Assembly (NCBI GenBank): GCA_012934845.2
Contig: WNNJ02002242.1
Coordinates: forward strand, 1-64,000
From: Pomphorhynchus laevis
Lineage: Eukaryota > Acanthocephala > Palaeacanthocephala > Echinorhynchida > Pomphorhynchidae
Length of the DNA: 64,000 nucleotides
Direction of reading: 5' to 3'
Position numbers and translations under genes: made by a program. Positions 23,800 to 34,944 of the stretch are shown piece after piece. Under the pieces are notes generated by a model. It ran no database searches and was not told the origin of the DNA. It worked only from the letters and a program-made list of their open reading frames with translations. Position 1 is the first letter of the stretch. Each line of letters opens with the position of its first letter.

Positions 23800-24179
23800 A
23801 ACATTATTCGAAAGTCAAAAGTAACATTTTACAAAATGCCTAATTAAAGTTGAATTCTGCATCATAACAAAAAAGCTAAACCGCAAAATTTTAAAAATGT
23901 ATATATTATTATATGCATAATAATATATATTATAAAAATATAAATAATATAAATATATAAATAATATAAATATATTTTTGGTATTAACTATTCAAAACGT
24001 AACTTATTAAATAATATCAAAATAAATAATTTTTTAGAATATTACCTAATTAATTAGATAATTTAATTATATAATTAATATTACATAATTAATATTATCT
24101 AAGCAATTAATATTAATGCATAAATCGCATTAACATTATCTAAATAATACTTTCTTAAGTAAAGAGTCTTCAATACGTT

Positions 24180-24524
24180 CTACAACCATATTTGCGTCCC
24201 ACATAGATGCAACAAGCACTCTAAGATTTGTATCACGGTTATGGAATCCCACTGTCTGCATTTGTTCCAGTTTGGATGCATAAAGTTGTTCTTGAGTTTG
24301 GTTTGGTCGTTGATTTGCGGCTGATGTTGATAAGGATGAAGAAGATTTAATAGTTGAAACAACGAAGCAGCATAATCTTGATTTGAATTTTGTAAATTTT
24401 GAGAAGCTGTTGTTGCATAAGCTGTTTGTCTATTGTTTGGTGATCGAATAGAATCCACATTAGATGAAGTAGGTTGACTATTCATTTGATTATCGACTAG
24501 ACCGCTTATATTTGAAGATATCAA
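24180..24524 (-). CDS. Gln/Asn-rich hypothetical reading frame
   Basis: This is a 114-codon frame. It stays open for another 22 or so codons upstream, to a stop near 24,590, and contains 'LQNLIRLRDTSPQVYSQ' there. Composition is rich in Gln, Asn and Ser, with a hydrophobic, Cys-containing end ('LLHLCGTQIWL'). The GC content is higher than in the surrounding AT-rich DNA, and the length is unusual for a chance frame here, so it may be an exon of a host gene. I do not recognise it. No splice consensus is strong enough to extend it. Confidence 0.35.
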   Translation of the reverse strand: MISSNISGLVDNQMNSQPTSSNVDSIRSPNNRQTAYATTASQNLQNSNQDYAASLFQLLNLLHPYQHQPQINDQTKLKNNFMHPNWNKCRQWDSITVIQILECLLHLCGTQIWL

Positions 24525-24594
24525 CTGTGAATATACTTGTGGGGATGTGTCCCTAAGACGAATTAGGTTTTGTAGAATTTGTACAATCGGTCAC

Positions 24595-25130
24595 AATGCT
24601 CGAGGATTTGTGTATAGAGCACGAATTAATATTAATTATTAATATTAATTAATTAATTTATAATATATAAATAATATATAAATATATATAAATATATTAA
24701 TATATAAATATATAAATATATTTATATATATTTATATATAAATATATATAAATAATATATATTGTAAAAATATAAATAATATAAATATATAAATAATATA
24801 AATATATTTTTGGTTTTAGCTATTCAAAAGTAACTTGGTAAATAATATTAAAATAAAAAAATTTTATTACCTAATTAATTAGATAATTTAATTATCTAAT
24901 TAATATTATATCATAATTAATATTATCTAAGCAATTAATATTAATGTATAAACAGCATTAACATTATCTAAATAATTAATATTAATTAATTTATAATATT
25001 AATATTATCTAATTATTTAATATTAAATAATTTGGTTAATTATGAAAATATAAAAAATTAATATTATTTATATTTTAATGTATTAAGAATTTGATAAAAA
25101 AAACTCTGTATAAAATAGGCATTATCATGT
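24595..25130. repeat. AT-rich low-complexity tract
   Basis: Nearly all A and T, with imperfect 'taatattatctaa' and 'ataaatatat' runs; the blocks at 23,890-24,110 and 24,760-24,970 resemble each other. No gene is visible. Confidence 0.85.
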
Positions 25131-25450
25131 TGTGCCCCAAAGGTGCACCTGGGTTTTTCCTTTCAACGAAAGATGCTGAGCCCGTTTCAGGGCCCACCTA
25201 GCTTTCTTCAGGATACGTTTAAGTCTATCCAGGTCTGCTTTTGCGGACCAATTCACTGTAACGGTGAACCTAAGGTATTTTACTCGACTTGTGAAGGTAG
25301 GGAGTGGTTCAGATGCAATATGGAGGAGAGCGCAGAGAGTGCTAATCTCTTAAGTTTTTGCTTTGTAGCAGGGGTGCCATGAAAGACGACCACCTGCGAT
25401 TTAGCTGAGTTTAAAATAAGATTAGATTGGGGTAGCTGGTCTTTTAATCT

Positions 25451-26521
25451 TTAAAAGAAACGGCTGATGTCAGAAACTACGTCTTTGCACTTGTGTCCAG
25501 AGAACAGGGCTGTGGTGTCATCAGCATACACCACAAGACGTTGTTCGCGTTTAAATATTTTGAATAGGTTAATAGAGGCAGCAAGATACAAGATAGGAGA
25601 AAGTGGGGATCCTTGAGGTACACCCGTAATAGGGTAGAACTGACGCGCATCAGGGTCGTCTTCATAGTAAAATCGCTTGGTAAACAACAGGATCTCCACT
25701 CTGTTCACAATTCTCGCAGGCAACCCGAGGGACCTGAGAGAAGAGATCACAAAGGAAATGGAGATGCGGTCAAATGCAGCAGAAAAGTCAAGGAAACCAA
25801 CCACAACTAAACGTTGGCTATTCTCTCGACAAAACTGTTCCAATTCACCTACTGCTGAATGGACCGAGCGACCTTTAACGAACCCATAAAAACCTGAAGG
25901 GATCAAATTACGTCTACTCAGATAGTCGCGAATTTTACGTACAAGCGCTTTTTCGTAAATCGACACGAGGGCATTTTGAATCGAAATGGGTCGCAGAACT
26001 TTAGGGCATGAGCAGGCTTTTTTCTTAGGAATAAAAACACGCTTACTAATATTGATGCCTGCTACATCGGATGGAGAGGCTAAAAGCATTGTTACGATCA
26101 CCTCTCTTCTCTGATCAGCTGTCAAAAGCTGACAGACTCTAGAAGAAAGTGGAGCGACGGATTTGGAGGTGCCCGGGAATGGACCCCAGGAGTTAAGGAT
26201 ATCCGTAACAAATAGATCCCTACTCCTGAAGTTACACCAAGGCGGGATTGGTTGAGGTGATTGAGTGGCTCCATAGTTGTGTAGGGCTAGTGACTCTTCC
26301 AAAACTTTATCAAGGCCTACATTCCCTATCCAACCCAATGCTCTATCCTTCCAGCAAACAAACTTCTCCTTCTTGAAAATCTTCCAAAAGGAAGACTGAG
26401 AAGGATTAAGTCGAGCAATACTCGTCCTATCCCTACTCAGCTGGAACCTATATCTAGTGCTCAAGTATTCATTCGAGAGAGCCTGTCTGGCGGAAGCAGA
26501 GAGATTAGGAAGGTTCATCAA
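25451..26521 (-). CDS. LINE D1 reverse transcriptase (ORF2 part)
   Basis: A 356-codon open frame covering most of the RT of element D1. It makes cDNA from the element RNA at a nicked target site (family knowledge). Seen in order: 'KRVFIPKKKACSCPKVLRPI' (fingers), 'FYGFVKGRSVHSAVGELEQF', motif A 'VVGFLDFSAAFDRIS' with the catalytic Asp, 'DARQFYPITGVPQGSPLSPI' (motif B), and 'LVVYADDTTALFSG' (motif C, both Asp present). The frame ends at 'VVSDISRFF' where a stop follows; the remaining C-terminus is in the next frame (see 25,133-25,450). All catalytic residues are intact, so this is a rather recent copy. Confidence 0.92.
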   Translation of the reverse strand: MMNLPNLSASARQALSNEYLSTRYRFQLSRDRTSIARLNPSQSSFWKIFKKEKFVCWKDRALGWIGNVGLDKVLEESLALHNYGATQSPQPIPPWCNFRSRDLFVTDILNSWGPFPGTSKSVAPLSSRVCQLLTADQRREVIVTMLLASPSDVAGINISKRVFIPKKKACSCPKVLRPISIQNALVSIYEKALVRKIRDYLSRRNLIPSGFYGFVKGRSVHSAVGELEQFCRENSQRLVVVGFLDFSAAFDRISISFVISSLRSLGLPARIVNRVEILLFTKRFYYEDDPDARQFYPITGVPQGSPLSPILYLAASINLFKIFKREQRLVVYADDTTALFSGHKCKDVVSDISRFF

Positions 26522-26782
26522 TTTAGCTAGGACCTTGAGTTTTGTCGGAGTGGGATTGTGTAAGCGACCTTTATAGGTAGTCGATAAAATTGCGGTAGCT
26601 TGCGAATATAGGTAGGTATTAAATTCGGTAAGACTCTCATTTCCTAATCGGGGAAAGAGTTGGTTTGCCGCCTACAAGAGGGCCACTCTGACCGGATCAA
26701 AGTGAAACCTCATTCTAAGCAACGTATCATCCTCAATTCTCCAACGAATTAGGTCATGAGAGGTGGACAATTGTTGGCGCGA

Positions 26783-27382
26783 CTACTCCGTACAGAGAGG
26801 TTTAAGCAACCACCTCGAGTGAAGCAGTAGAATGTCGAGGATTGAATTTGTTGATGTGCAATGAAAGGTGGATGCCGGTGGTTTATGAATAAAGTAATCG
26901 TTCCTGGCTCTGCGAAGTGCTGCCTTGATCCAACGACCAGTTCTGTCGTTAAAGTCTCCAAGTATCATGTCATAACCGCTATCAATAATACCATCCAGGA
27001 GGTCACGGTTCTTGTGAATCTCCCCAGGACGTATGTAGACATTGGCTAGACTGAGGCGTTTACCGTTCTTACCGAGTGAAAATACCAAACAAGACATGGC
27101 TGGACACGAGTAGTTAAATAGGAGGGAGGACCTTAAGGAGCACTTAACTAAGGTCAATAGTCCTTAAGAAGAAGAGGAGTGAGGTGGGGTTATGTACGGA
27201 GTATAGTGAGAACTGATATGCTTTGGGATAAATCGAGTAATGTCTTGGGGGAGACGGATAGACCGCGTCTTCTGAAGGACTATAACATCTGCATCTCTAC
27301 CAGATAAAAGTCTAAGGGCAGAAGCACCTCCCGAATTCCACTGAAGGACATTCAGTGAAAAAGGCTCACGAGTTCTCTGCAT
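26783..27382 (-). CDS. LINE D1 EEP endonuclease (ORF2 N-terminus)
   Basis: Two adjacent frames (27,164-27,382 and 26,783-27,157) encode an apurinic-type endonuclease of the exonuclease-endonuclease-phosphatase fold, which nicks target DNA. Seen: 'LNVLQWNSGGASALRLL', 'DADVIVLQKTRS' (where active families usually have Gln-Glu-Thr), 'LANVYIRPG', 'DMILGDFNDRTG' with the catalytic Asp and Asn, and 'TSTNSILDILLL'. A frame change lies near 27,160. The segment 26,521-26,783 links it to the RT in a further frame. Start is at the Met near 27,380, 36 bases after the stop of ORF1. Confidence 0.85.
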
Positions 27383-27415
27383 TGTGATGGATTAGTTGGT
27401 TGGGGGATTGCCTAC

Positions 27416-28627
27416 CTAGACAGAGCTAGGTGCAGGAAGGTTATCCTTCTCGCCACTAGCCCCACCCAGGGTCGGTACTTGCCCCTGGGCAATATATTCA
27501 TTTCCCTCTTTCTTGCTCTTGGGGAGCTTTCCGATCTTGATTGGGGGGACGGGATGGGCCGAGCCTCCACTTTTCTTCGATGCAGGAATAATCGGTGGTG
27601 CTGACACTGTAGGATTCGTGTTAACGGCCCCAATGGCCATCAGGATGAAATTTTCTAGCCTCTTGTGTGATGCTTCTATTTTTAGGTCCATCAATTTGGT
27701 GATCTCAGAATCTTCCATCCGTTGTGGACCTGCGATGTTTGAATAGGATGTGGATGTTTTTGTTTTGGACGGTCGAACAAATTGAGCTTTAAACGCCTTA
27801 AACTTAAGGCAGGACCTGCGCGAAGCCGGATGACTTCCTCCGCAGTTTGTACACGATGGAATGGCCTTGCAGGAGTCGTTGGAAGAAAGGGAAGAACATG
27901 TGGCAGATCCACACGAACCACATGTTGGCGTCCGACTGCAACTGGAGGCCCAGTGGTCCCATTTGTGACACTGGCTGCAGTGGGGGTAGGTGAACTCGTC
28001 AATGTCCACAATCGAAAAGTGTAGATTAAATCCCATGAAAGGTTTTGATGCTGATTTAGAGAGAATTTTTGCTCTGTCGACAGAGGCGAAACAGAATCCT
28101 ACCTGTATAGGGTTACAATCCCTACCGAGTAATTGTCGTAGATTGGAAACCTGGAATCTGTCCATAAGTACGTTTTTATCTTCGTCGTCTAACGAGCAAG
28201 GAAGGTTATTTATTTTAAATGACGCCAGAATAGGCTTAATAATTATATCCCCTTGGTCTTTGAGATTATTTAAGAAGTCAGAATAAGTAGTTAGTAGGTC
28301 TGAAGATAAAGGAGATTTTAATCTCCCCTGGAAAAAGTTTAACTTTGTTGAAAAGAACTCTGTTTTTGTAAATTTAAGCAAAATCTCGTAAAAAAAGTGT
28401 TGTATAATTGATCTTTAGCTATAGGTTTCGTAGGCTTAATGATGATTAAGTTCTTCATTTTCGAGATGGGGGGGAAGTTCTTCCCCATCATTCGATGAAC
28501 ACAAAACGTTACTGACCTTAGAAGTTGGAGTTATCGTTGTAGAAGTATTAAAACTCACCATATTCTCTCCTTGGAAATTGTGAAAATATTCATTGGAAAT
28601 TGTAACCTTTGAAGGCTCCGACTGCAT
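27416..28627 (-). CDS. LINE D1 ORF1, CCHC zinc-knuckle nucleic-acid-binding protein
   Basis: The main frame (27,416-28,381, 321 codons) encodes an ORF1 protein that coats the element RNA in this LINE group. Three zinc knuckles are visible around residues 130-190: 'CSQCHKWDHWASSC', 'CGSCGSATCSSLSSNDSC' (atypical spacing) and 'CTNCGGSHPASRRSC'. The C-terminal third is Pro/Lys/Ser-rich. A 63-codon stretch upstream (28,436-28,627) is in the same frame and ends at two closely spaced in-frame stops, so it is probably the original N-terminus. ORF1 and ORF2 are separated by only about 35 bases. Confidence 0.85.
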
Positions 28628-28649
28628 GTTTTGTTCGCCAAATGCTTTA

Positions 28650-29965
28650 CTAAACCCGTTTTTGTGTCATATAGGTGCCTTGATACATGATGCCGTTCGT
28701 GATTTCATTTTTGCGTATATCTTCGAAAAACGAATGTTCGTGTGCACGTCGGAGCTTCAAAGGGATTGGTAAGTAACTTTAAAAAGCAACTATGGGTGAT
28801 GGTGGTCTAATGAATTTGGCTTACGAATCGTTCTTGAAGATATGGCCAACGCTGGACAGTCGTCAGGTGGATACTGTGGATGATCGAGAGGATTTTTCTG
28901 AACGTTTGGATCGCGTTCATAAACATTTCTTGTTGGATTTTCTCAATTCGAAGGGTGTTTTGCGTTTTTACATTGACCATGTCGAAGTCAACTTCCAGGG
29001 TTCATAGGTTACGATTGTGATGAAGTATTTATCAAGGGAAGTGATGGCACTATATATGTTTATGGAGAAATCAACGTGTGATCTATCGACGATGCAGATG
29101 AACGACCTGTAGACTTCTCTGATAACAGAATCGAAACTGAAAGATAGTGTGATGATGCTCTTATTGATAGCATAACTGGAAACAACAGTAATGTAGATTG
29201 TGAGGACACCTGAGCATATAGCTCAGAGGTTGACACTGTAGATACCTTCAATATTGTCGGTGTAATTAATGCTCTATAAGATAACAGAAGCAATGCCTGC
29301 ACCGGTTATGGGATTGACTTCCTTGCGACTATAGCGCTGATGGAGGACGTGGGATCTATCGATGATGCAGATGAACGATCTGAAGACTTGTCTGATAACA
29401 GAATCGAAACCGAAAGAGAGTGTGATGATGCTCTTATTAATAGCAAAACGGGATACGACAGTGATCAGGATTGTGAGGACACCTGGGCTTATAGTTCAAA
29501 GTTGACACTGTAGATACCTTTAATATTTTCGGTGTAATTGATGTTCTATCAGATAACAGAAGCGATGACTGCAACGGTTATGGCAATGAGTACCTTGCGA
29601 CTATAGCGCTGATGGAGGACAACAACTATTCTGGAAATTACTACTGCTGTTGTGTGGAAAAAATAATGGTTATAAAAAGGCTTGATGCTTCCGGTTGTGG
29701 TTGTTTCTCTGATACAGTAACGTGTTGGAAATTTAAAAGAAAATAATCCTTACTACACAGCAAACTTAGTACAACTAAACTTCTCTGCTAAGTTCCGAAG
29801 GTGTCTCATCTGCGATGGCCTTGGCTGCGGTGTGGAGTTCGGAAGCGTAAGTCCTTTAAGAAGACGGGCAGTGGAAGGCTCCTTCAGACTGGAAGAACAA
29901 AGCTTTGAAGGAGGTGATGTGTTCGAACAGAAGGGAGGTATGGAGATCATGCGATAAGACCGCTG
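28650..29965 (+). pseudogene. Unidentified decayed gene with tandemly duplicated acidic segment
   Basis: Coding-like sequence of moderate GC. An open frame at 28,792-29,007 encodes 71 residues ('NLAYESFLKIWPTLDSRQVD', 'VHKHFLLDFLNSKG'). It shifts frame near 29,000 and continues as an acidic, Cys-containing protein with many Asp/Glu ('SIDDADER', 'SDNRIETERECDDAL', 'DCEDTWAYSS'). This part is duplicated in tandem (29,080-29,352 and 29,353-29,620, period 273 = 91 codons). A last part near 29,758-29,965 contains 'FRRCLICDGLGCGVEFG'. Stops and shifts are present, so it is not functional as it stands. I recognise no family. It could be a host gene remnant or part of an unlisted transposon. Confidence 0.5.
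29080..29620 (+). repeat. 273-bp in-frame tandem duplication (two units)
   Basis: Unit 1 is 29,080-29,352 and unit 2 is 29,353-29,620. Both contain 'gataacagaatcgaaac', 'gtgatgatgctcttatt', 'gacactgtagataccttt' or close, and 'gcgactatagcgctgatg'. Identity is about 80-85 percent by eye. The period of 91 codons suggests it was duplicated while coding. Confidence 0.93.
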
Positions 29966-30685
29966 GCCTCCGTCTGCTAGAATCCTCTTCTTATGTGGTA
30001 CTAATCCTTCGATTTCTGCTTATATATTCTAATTTTTGACAAAAAAAATTTCACATACAGTTGTATATTTAAAAAATCATTATTATTGTTCGTGATTTTA
30101 TCGCGAATAAACTATGTGAAATAAGCTATAATGTGGTAATCGAAACAAGGTTATCTACTTTTCATGATGAAATTTGCTTCGAAATATAAAAACATAATGC
30201 GAAGTAAGACTTGACTTATCTGCTCCGAACTCTTTTGATATATATTTGCGGGCTCTTTGGAGATTATATTTGCGTATTTAATGCATGTATCCTCAAATTC
30301 CACAATAAGTATTAAATCTTGCTTTGAATACAATGAAGTGAAAAAAATCTGGAGAGAATAAATAACATAAAACGAGCGTCACTTATTCCGTAATATTCTC
30401 AATGCTAGGTAGATCCGTAACTGAATCTGGAGTTCTATCGAAGAAAATCGCAAAAGTATACAACGCCGCCTATAATGACGAAGCGGCAATGGTATCATTC
30501 ATGCAAAAATAACATCGTTATATTCACAGGCCTCAATCAGTTGTTCACTACCCTATATATTTTTTAAATCATAAAAAATAAAAAATCAAATTAATAAATC
30601 ACAGTTTAAGGTGTTGTGCTAGAATTTATATCATCACCCGTTCCGTTTGAAATGGAATTCGAGCATTCCATTCCAATTCGAGAAT
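29966..30685. other. Spacer, nothing recognised
   Basis: A 60-codon minus-strand frame at 30,151-30,333 has no similarity I can name. The segment 30,640-30,690 contains an imperfect palindrome around 'ggaattcgagcattccattcc'. Confidence 0.6.
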
Positions 30686-30686
30686 T

Positions 30687-32335
30687 GTGGGCCTGGAGAG
30701 TTTGGCAATATATGTGGATGTGTGGTCAAAGCAACGGAGACGTAGAAGCACTCGAGCGGTAGAGTTGATGATGTATTGTAGGGCTATGACGATGAATTTT
30801 AGAGAATTGGCGAAAAGGCTGATGCAGCAATCGATATTATCGAAGAGAAGCGATGAACGAAGATGCATATAAGAACGAAAGTCGATAAGATGGCGGATAC
30901 GGCGGATGTCACCGAGAATTAAGTTAGACTAGCATACCTTGTAACGGACCAAGAGTTTAAGGGAAAAGTGATCATCGAAATTAAATCCTAAGAAAGTGAG
31001 ATTGTGGACTATGGGGATGCTTGATGAGGTAAAAGATACAAAATAGGAGATATGTTAGGTTGACAGGAGAGGATCCACATTATTTTGAATTTGTCTGGGT
31101 ATAGAACGAGACGAAGATGGGAGAGACGTTTGTAGATAGAAGAAAGACAGTTGGAGGCAGAAATTGGAACATCGTGTATGTGATGGGCGTGTTCATGAGA
31201 ATATATGAGGATGTCATCGGCGTATTGCATGACGTTAAAGGAGTAAAGTTTGGTACACGGAGAAAGATCGCCAAGTAGAAATAAGAAAACTAGGGGACCT
31301 AGGAATGAACCTTGTAGAACCTCGCAGTAAATAGGGATGGGAGGAGATGATGATGAATTTGAACAGACGCGAAAGGAACAGTAGGATAGATATGAGGTAC
31401 CCCATGCTAAAGAGGAGGAAGAAAAGCCGTAATCATAGCGACGGCGAGAAAGGAAGATGGAATGGTTGACGATGTCGAAGGCGAAGGAGAGCTCGAGGGA
31501 GATAAGAACACTATATAGAGCATTGTCACGAGAAATGAGTAGGTCGTTGTAAACGTTCATGCATGCGATTTTTGTGGAGTGATTAGAGCGGAAAGCGGAT
31601 TGAAAAGGAGGGTACATATTGTATGAAGAAAGATAAACGTTGATCTGTATTAAGATAAGGCGCTCTAAGAGCTTGGAAAGAGTAGGGAGGAGTGAAATGG
31701 GGCGATAGCTAGAAAGAAGTGAGTGGTCGAGCGATTGTTTCTAAAGGAGGGGACGAACGATGGCGGATTTCTAGTGTAATGGAAAGATACGACTGCGGAT
31801 GGACGAGTTAAACAAGGTTGTGAGGATAGGGATATCGATTAGCATATGGATTTAAGAATGGGGGTATGTAGGGGATCAACAGATGAGGTTTTATTGGGCA
31901 AGGACATGAAAACAGATAAGACTTCGGCGTGAGACAGAGAGCATATGAAAGAGTTCCGGGATAATGAGGCGAGGCGAGTAGCCGTGAGATGGAATGAAGA
32001 CGGGGTTGTGAGAGAGCTGCGTGGATACTTTGGTCTGTAGAAATGACGAATAATCATAGGGATTGATGTTGCAAGACGAAGAGGAGCGCAAAGGATTGAG
32101 TTGGAAGTATGTCAGAGAGACTTAGAGTTCAATGGAGTGTTGATTTTATGCTGTCAGAAGGAGTTGAATTTGGTACGTAGTAGGTGGAGATGAGACCGGC
32201 TAAGAGCAAGATATTAATCACGGAGAGACGAAGTGAGCGAGCGGATATCACGTCTAAGAGAGCGGTGATAGACTCGAAAAGCATGACGGAGTCGACGCTT
32301 TGAGAGTATGCATTGGATGTCAAATGTCGACGCTT
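30687..32335 (-). mobile_element. L2-clade LINE, copy A3
   Basis: A minus-strand copy of family A, aligning with copy A1 from its start to about its residue 'LSWPTI' point. The frame 31,009-31,617 holds the RT: 'FQSAFRSNHSTKIACMNVYN', motif A 'LELSFAFDIVNHSIFLSR', 'CEVLQGSFLGPLVFLFLLGD' (Gly-Val-Pro replaced by Glu-Val-Leu) and 'MQYADDILIYSHEHAHHI'. The linker runs from 31,839 to 32,323. The C-terminal module stops at 30,687, so both ends are truncated; the loss at the 3' end is unusual for a LINE and points to a later rearrangement. It abuts CR1 copy C2. Confidence 0.88.
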
Positions 32336-32344
32336 CGAGAGGAT

Positions 32345-34260
32345 GTGCTACTTGACCCATGTCCACAATTCATTAGATGAAACAAGTGTCCCCTGTGGCA
32401 CCGTCTTCTATTTGTTATTACATATTGTTGTGGATAACCGTGAATTCCCTTCACCATAAAAGTACATGGCTAACATATCTAGGTACATTAACCTACAACG
32501 GACACTATTAACATTCACCGCGAGTAGGCGTTGTGAGTAGCTCAAATTTGAAATATCAGTAAATATTTTGCTACAACGTCGTAGAATACATTCTAAACTG
32601 TAAACATCACCCTTAGTAATTGGAAAATTCGCTTGGATACTGTATTTTAAATGAGGACGTACTAGATATTTATATAATAATACGCCAATGCATGAAGGTT
32701 ATTAGGTGTGAAAAAAAAACATTCTTAATAATGTAAAGTTTCCTCTTAGCTTCAGCACATCTCTGATCAGTGTCAACTCTAGTTCTCAATGTATGATCAC
32801 ACATTATTCCCAAATCCCGAATACCTACAACTGTTTCGATCTCTTGTAATCCCAGCATGTATGAAGATATGTGAAGACCTTCCAAATCGAATGTAAGCAC
32901 ATTTCTATACGTTAATCAATAACCCGGTCTAACAACTCCATTCATAAATTTTATTAACTTCCATCTGAAATTTAACATTGTCAGCTAATGAGTCAATTTT
33001 GACCCATATTTTCAAATCATCAACGTACGCAAGATATCCACAATAAATTTTATGCAACAAGGAGTCAACAAAAATTGTAAATAAGATAGACCCCAATACT
33101 GTACCTTGGGGAACACCGGTATTCAAATCTCTAGGGTCAGATAGGCTTTCATCAATACGGACATAAAATTGAGGGTCACTGAGGAAATTGCTAACCCAAC
33201 CAACAACACTGAGGTGAATTCCGTAAGAAATCAATACGTAGTTTAGTAGGGAATGAGGTACTCGATCAAATGCCCGGATGAAGTCAAAGAATATAACATA
33301 TACACAGTGCCCAGTAGAGATCAAGTCTACCCAAGCCTCACGTGCACTCAAAAGATTTGATAGGCAAGATCTGCCTTTTCGGAAATCATGTTGTGAAGAA
33401 CTTAGAAGGTTATACGTGCTTAAATAGAAAATTATCCTACTATGCACAATTCGCTTGAATATCTTGCTTACGTGGCTCGTTAAACTAATCGGCCTGTAGT
33501 TATCGGGATTTGACCTATCGCCTTTCTTATGAATATGAACAATAATAGCTATTCGCCTGTCATTAGGAACAGTATAAGAATCTAAAGACCTTTGGAATAA
33601 ATCACAAATCGGCCCCGCGAAATGATTAGTTAATACACGAAGAATAAACGGACATACGCCATCATGACCAGCAGCAGAGAAGAAAGAGATACTTAGCAAG
33701 TGTCTTGAAACTTCCTCTTTATTCACAATTATCGGAGTGGACAAACATGAAGTTAATGTAGGAATTTCAAAACTGTTCAAAACAGAAGTGGGTGCGTACA
33801 ACTTAAATACATTTGCAAATTCATTCACAATATCAAATTGAGAATTGATTAATTTAGAACCTACATTGAGAGATGGAAAACAGCAATTAACTCGCCTACT
33901 ACGCCGAGCATATGACCAAAATTTCATAGGGTGTATATGAATCGAATTAATTACAGCGGATTCATAGGCACGGCGTTTAGCGATTTGAAGTCGTCGATAA
34001 GCATTCCGAGCATCCTTATACAACGGAGCTTTCGTTAAATCCCTTTGACATGCCTTTCGTAAACATGTTTTCTTATAAATTATTTTCAATGGTGCAAATA
34101 TATCTGTGATGAATAAACATTTTTTGCTTTAATGAGGTCCAACAATCATCAACAGTAGAATGATAACGTAATGAAAAATCAACAGTATTATTCAAATTAT
34201 CTATAATTTCGTGATTTTTTATTAGCTTTTTTAAATTTATTCATACTCTCAACTAAATAT
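32345..34260 (-). mobile_element. CR1-type LINE, copy C2
   Basis: The frame 32,929-34,089 (386 codons) covers the linker and RT: 'HIHPMKFWSYARRSRR', 'AAGHDGVCPFILRVLTNHF', 'KKGDRSNPDNYRPISLTSHV', 'SSSQHDFRKGRSCLSNLLSA', motif A 'YVIFFDFIRAFDRVPHSLL', motif B 'TGVPQGTVLGSILFTIFVD' and motif C 'CGYLAYVDDLKIW' (YVDD). Upstream remnants of the linker extend to about 34,260. Downstream the 32,670-32,900 frame and 'QYSIQANFPITKGDV' (about 32,630) give the C-terminal module, homologous to fragment C1. No endonuclease was found, so it is 5'-truncated. Confidence 0.9.
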
Positions 34261-34620
34261 TTGTCAAATAATTATATCGATTACCTGAAAAGTCATCCAA
34301 TGGGTAATAAAAATAATAAAAAATGGGTCTGCAGGGCTACGTATACAAAGGTATTGCCTATATATAATATAGGTGACTTTAATAAGACATAGCATATGAT
34401 CCCAAACAATTAATATAAGGCTTTTACACATTTAGTCTGATATAAATTGAACAAGTCGAAGATTTCGATGAACCCTGTAAATAAAGTAAAACAGTTTTTG
34501 TAGTAAATACTACAAAACTCGTAAATGTTTATTCAATAAACTAAATATTCAAAATTCGTAAATGTTATATATTTATTAAGATATAAATTTACTCAAATGA
34601 TACTATTCCGCGTGAATTTC
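34261..34620. other. AT-rich spacer, nothing recognised
   Basis: No frame, RNA gene or repeat supported. Confidence 0.6.
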
Positions 34621-34621
34621 T

Positions 34622-34943
34622 TGTAATACATATAAGCCCGACGCGAAAGAATGATGAATGCCGTTTCGTCATCACAATGACTCATCAGTGCCAGATCCCT
34701 CCCACTACTGGATACAGAGGAGGACTGGCAGACGGGACTCAACGAATGAATCATGTGAATGCTCTAGCACTCTGATGATGTTTCTAGAGATTTTCTAATA
34801 CATCATTCACATGATTCATTCGTTGATTGCCGTCTGCCAGTCCTCCTCTTCATCCAGTAGTGAGAGGGATCTGGCACTGATGAGTCATTGTGATGACAAA
34901 ACGGCAGACGTCATTCTTTCGCGTCGGGCTTATATGTATTACA
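34622..34943. mobile_element. 322-bp palindromic fold-back element
   Basis: Two arms of about 140 bases are near-perfect reverse complements. They start 'tgtaatacatataagcccga' and end 'gggcttatatgtattaca', around a central spacer of about 40 bases near 34,765-34,803. Interior landmarks include 'actggcagacgg' against 'ccgtctgccagt' and 'atgactcatcagtgccagat' against its complement. It is far richer in GC than its flanks. It codes for nothing. No clear target duplication was found. It is best described as a fold-back or MITE-like insertion. Confidence 0.93.
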
Positions 34944-34944
34944 T

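Larger units (their letters stand above)
25133..28630 (-). mobile_element. Long LINE D1 with CCHC ORF1, EEP endonuclease and RT
   Basis: The most complete endonuclease-encoding LINE here, read right to left: ORF1 (about 28,627-27,416), endonuclease (27,382-26,783) and reverse transcriptase (26,521-25,451) followed by a C-terminal part down to about 25,133. ORF1 with three CCHC knuckles and an EEP endonuclease places it in the Jockey/R1/I group; I cannot resolve the clade. The 3' end stops inside sequence that fragment D2 (44.3-45.2 kb) continues beyond, so D1 lacks its true 3' terminus. Fragment D3 (35.7-36.3 kb) belongs to the same or a sister family. Confidence 0.92.

Noticed and set aside
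29753-29950. 65-codon minus-strand frame rich in Ser/Pro
   Set aside because: It is the complement of the better coding candidate on the plus strand at 29,758-29,965.
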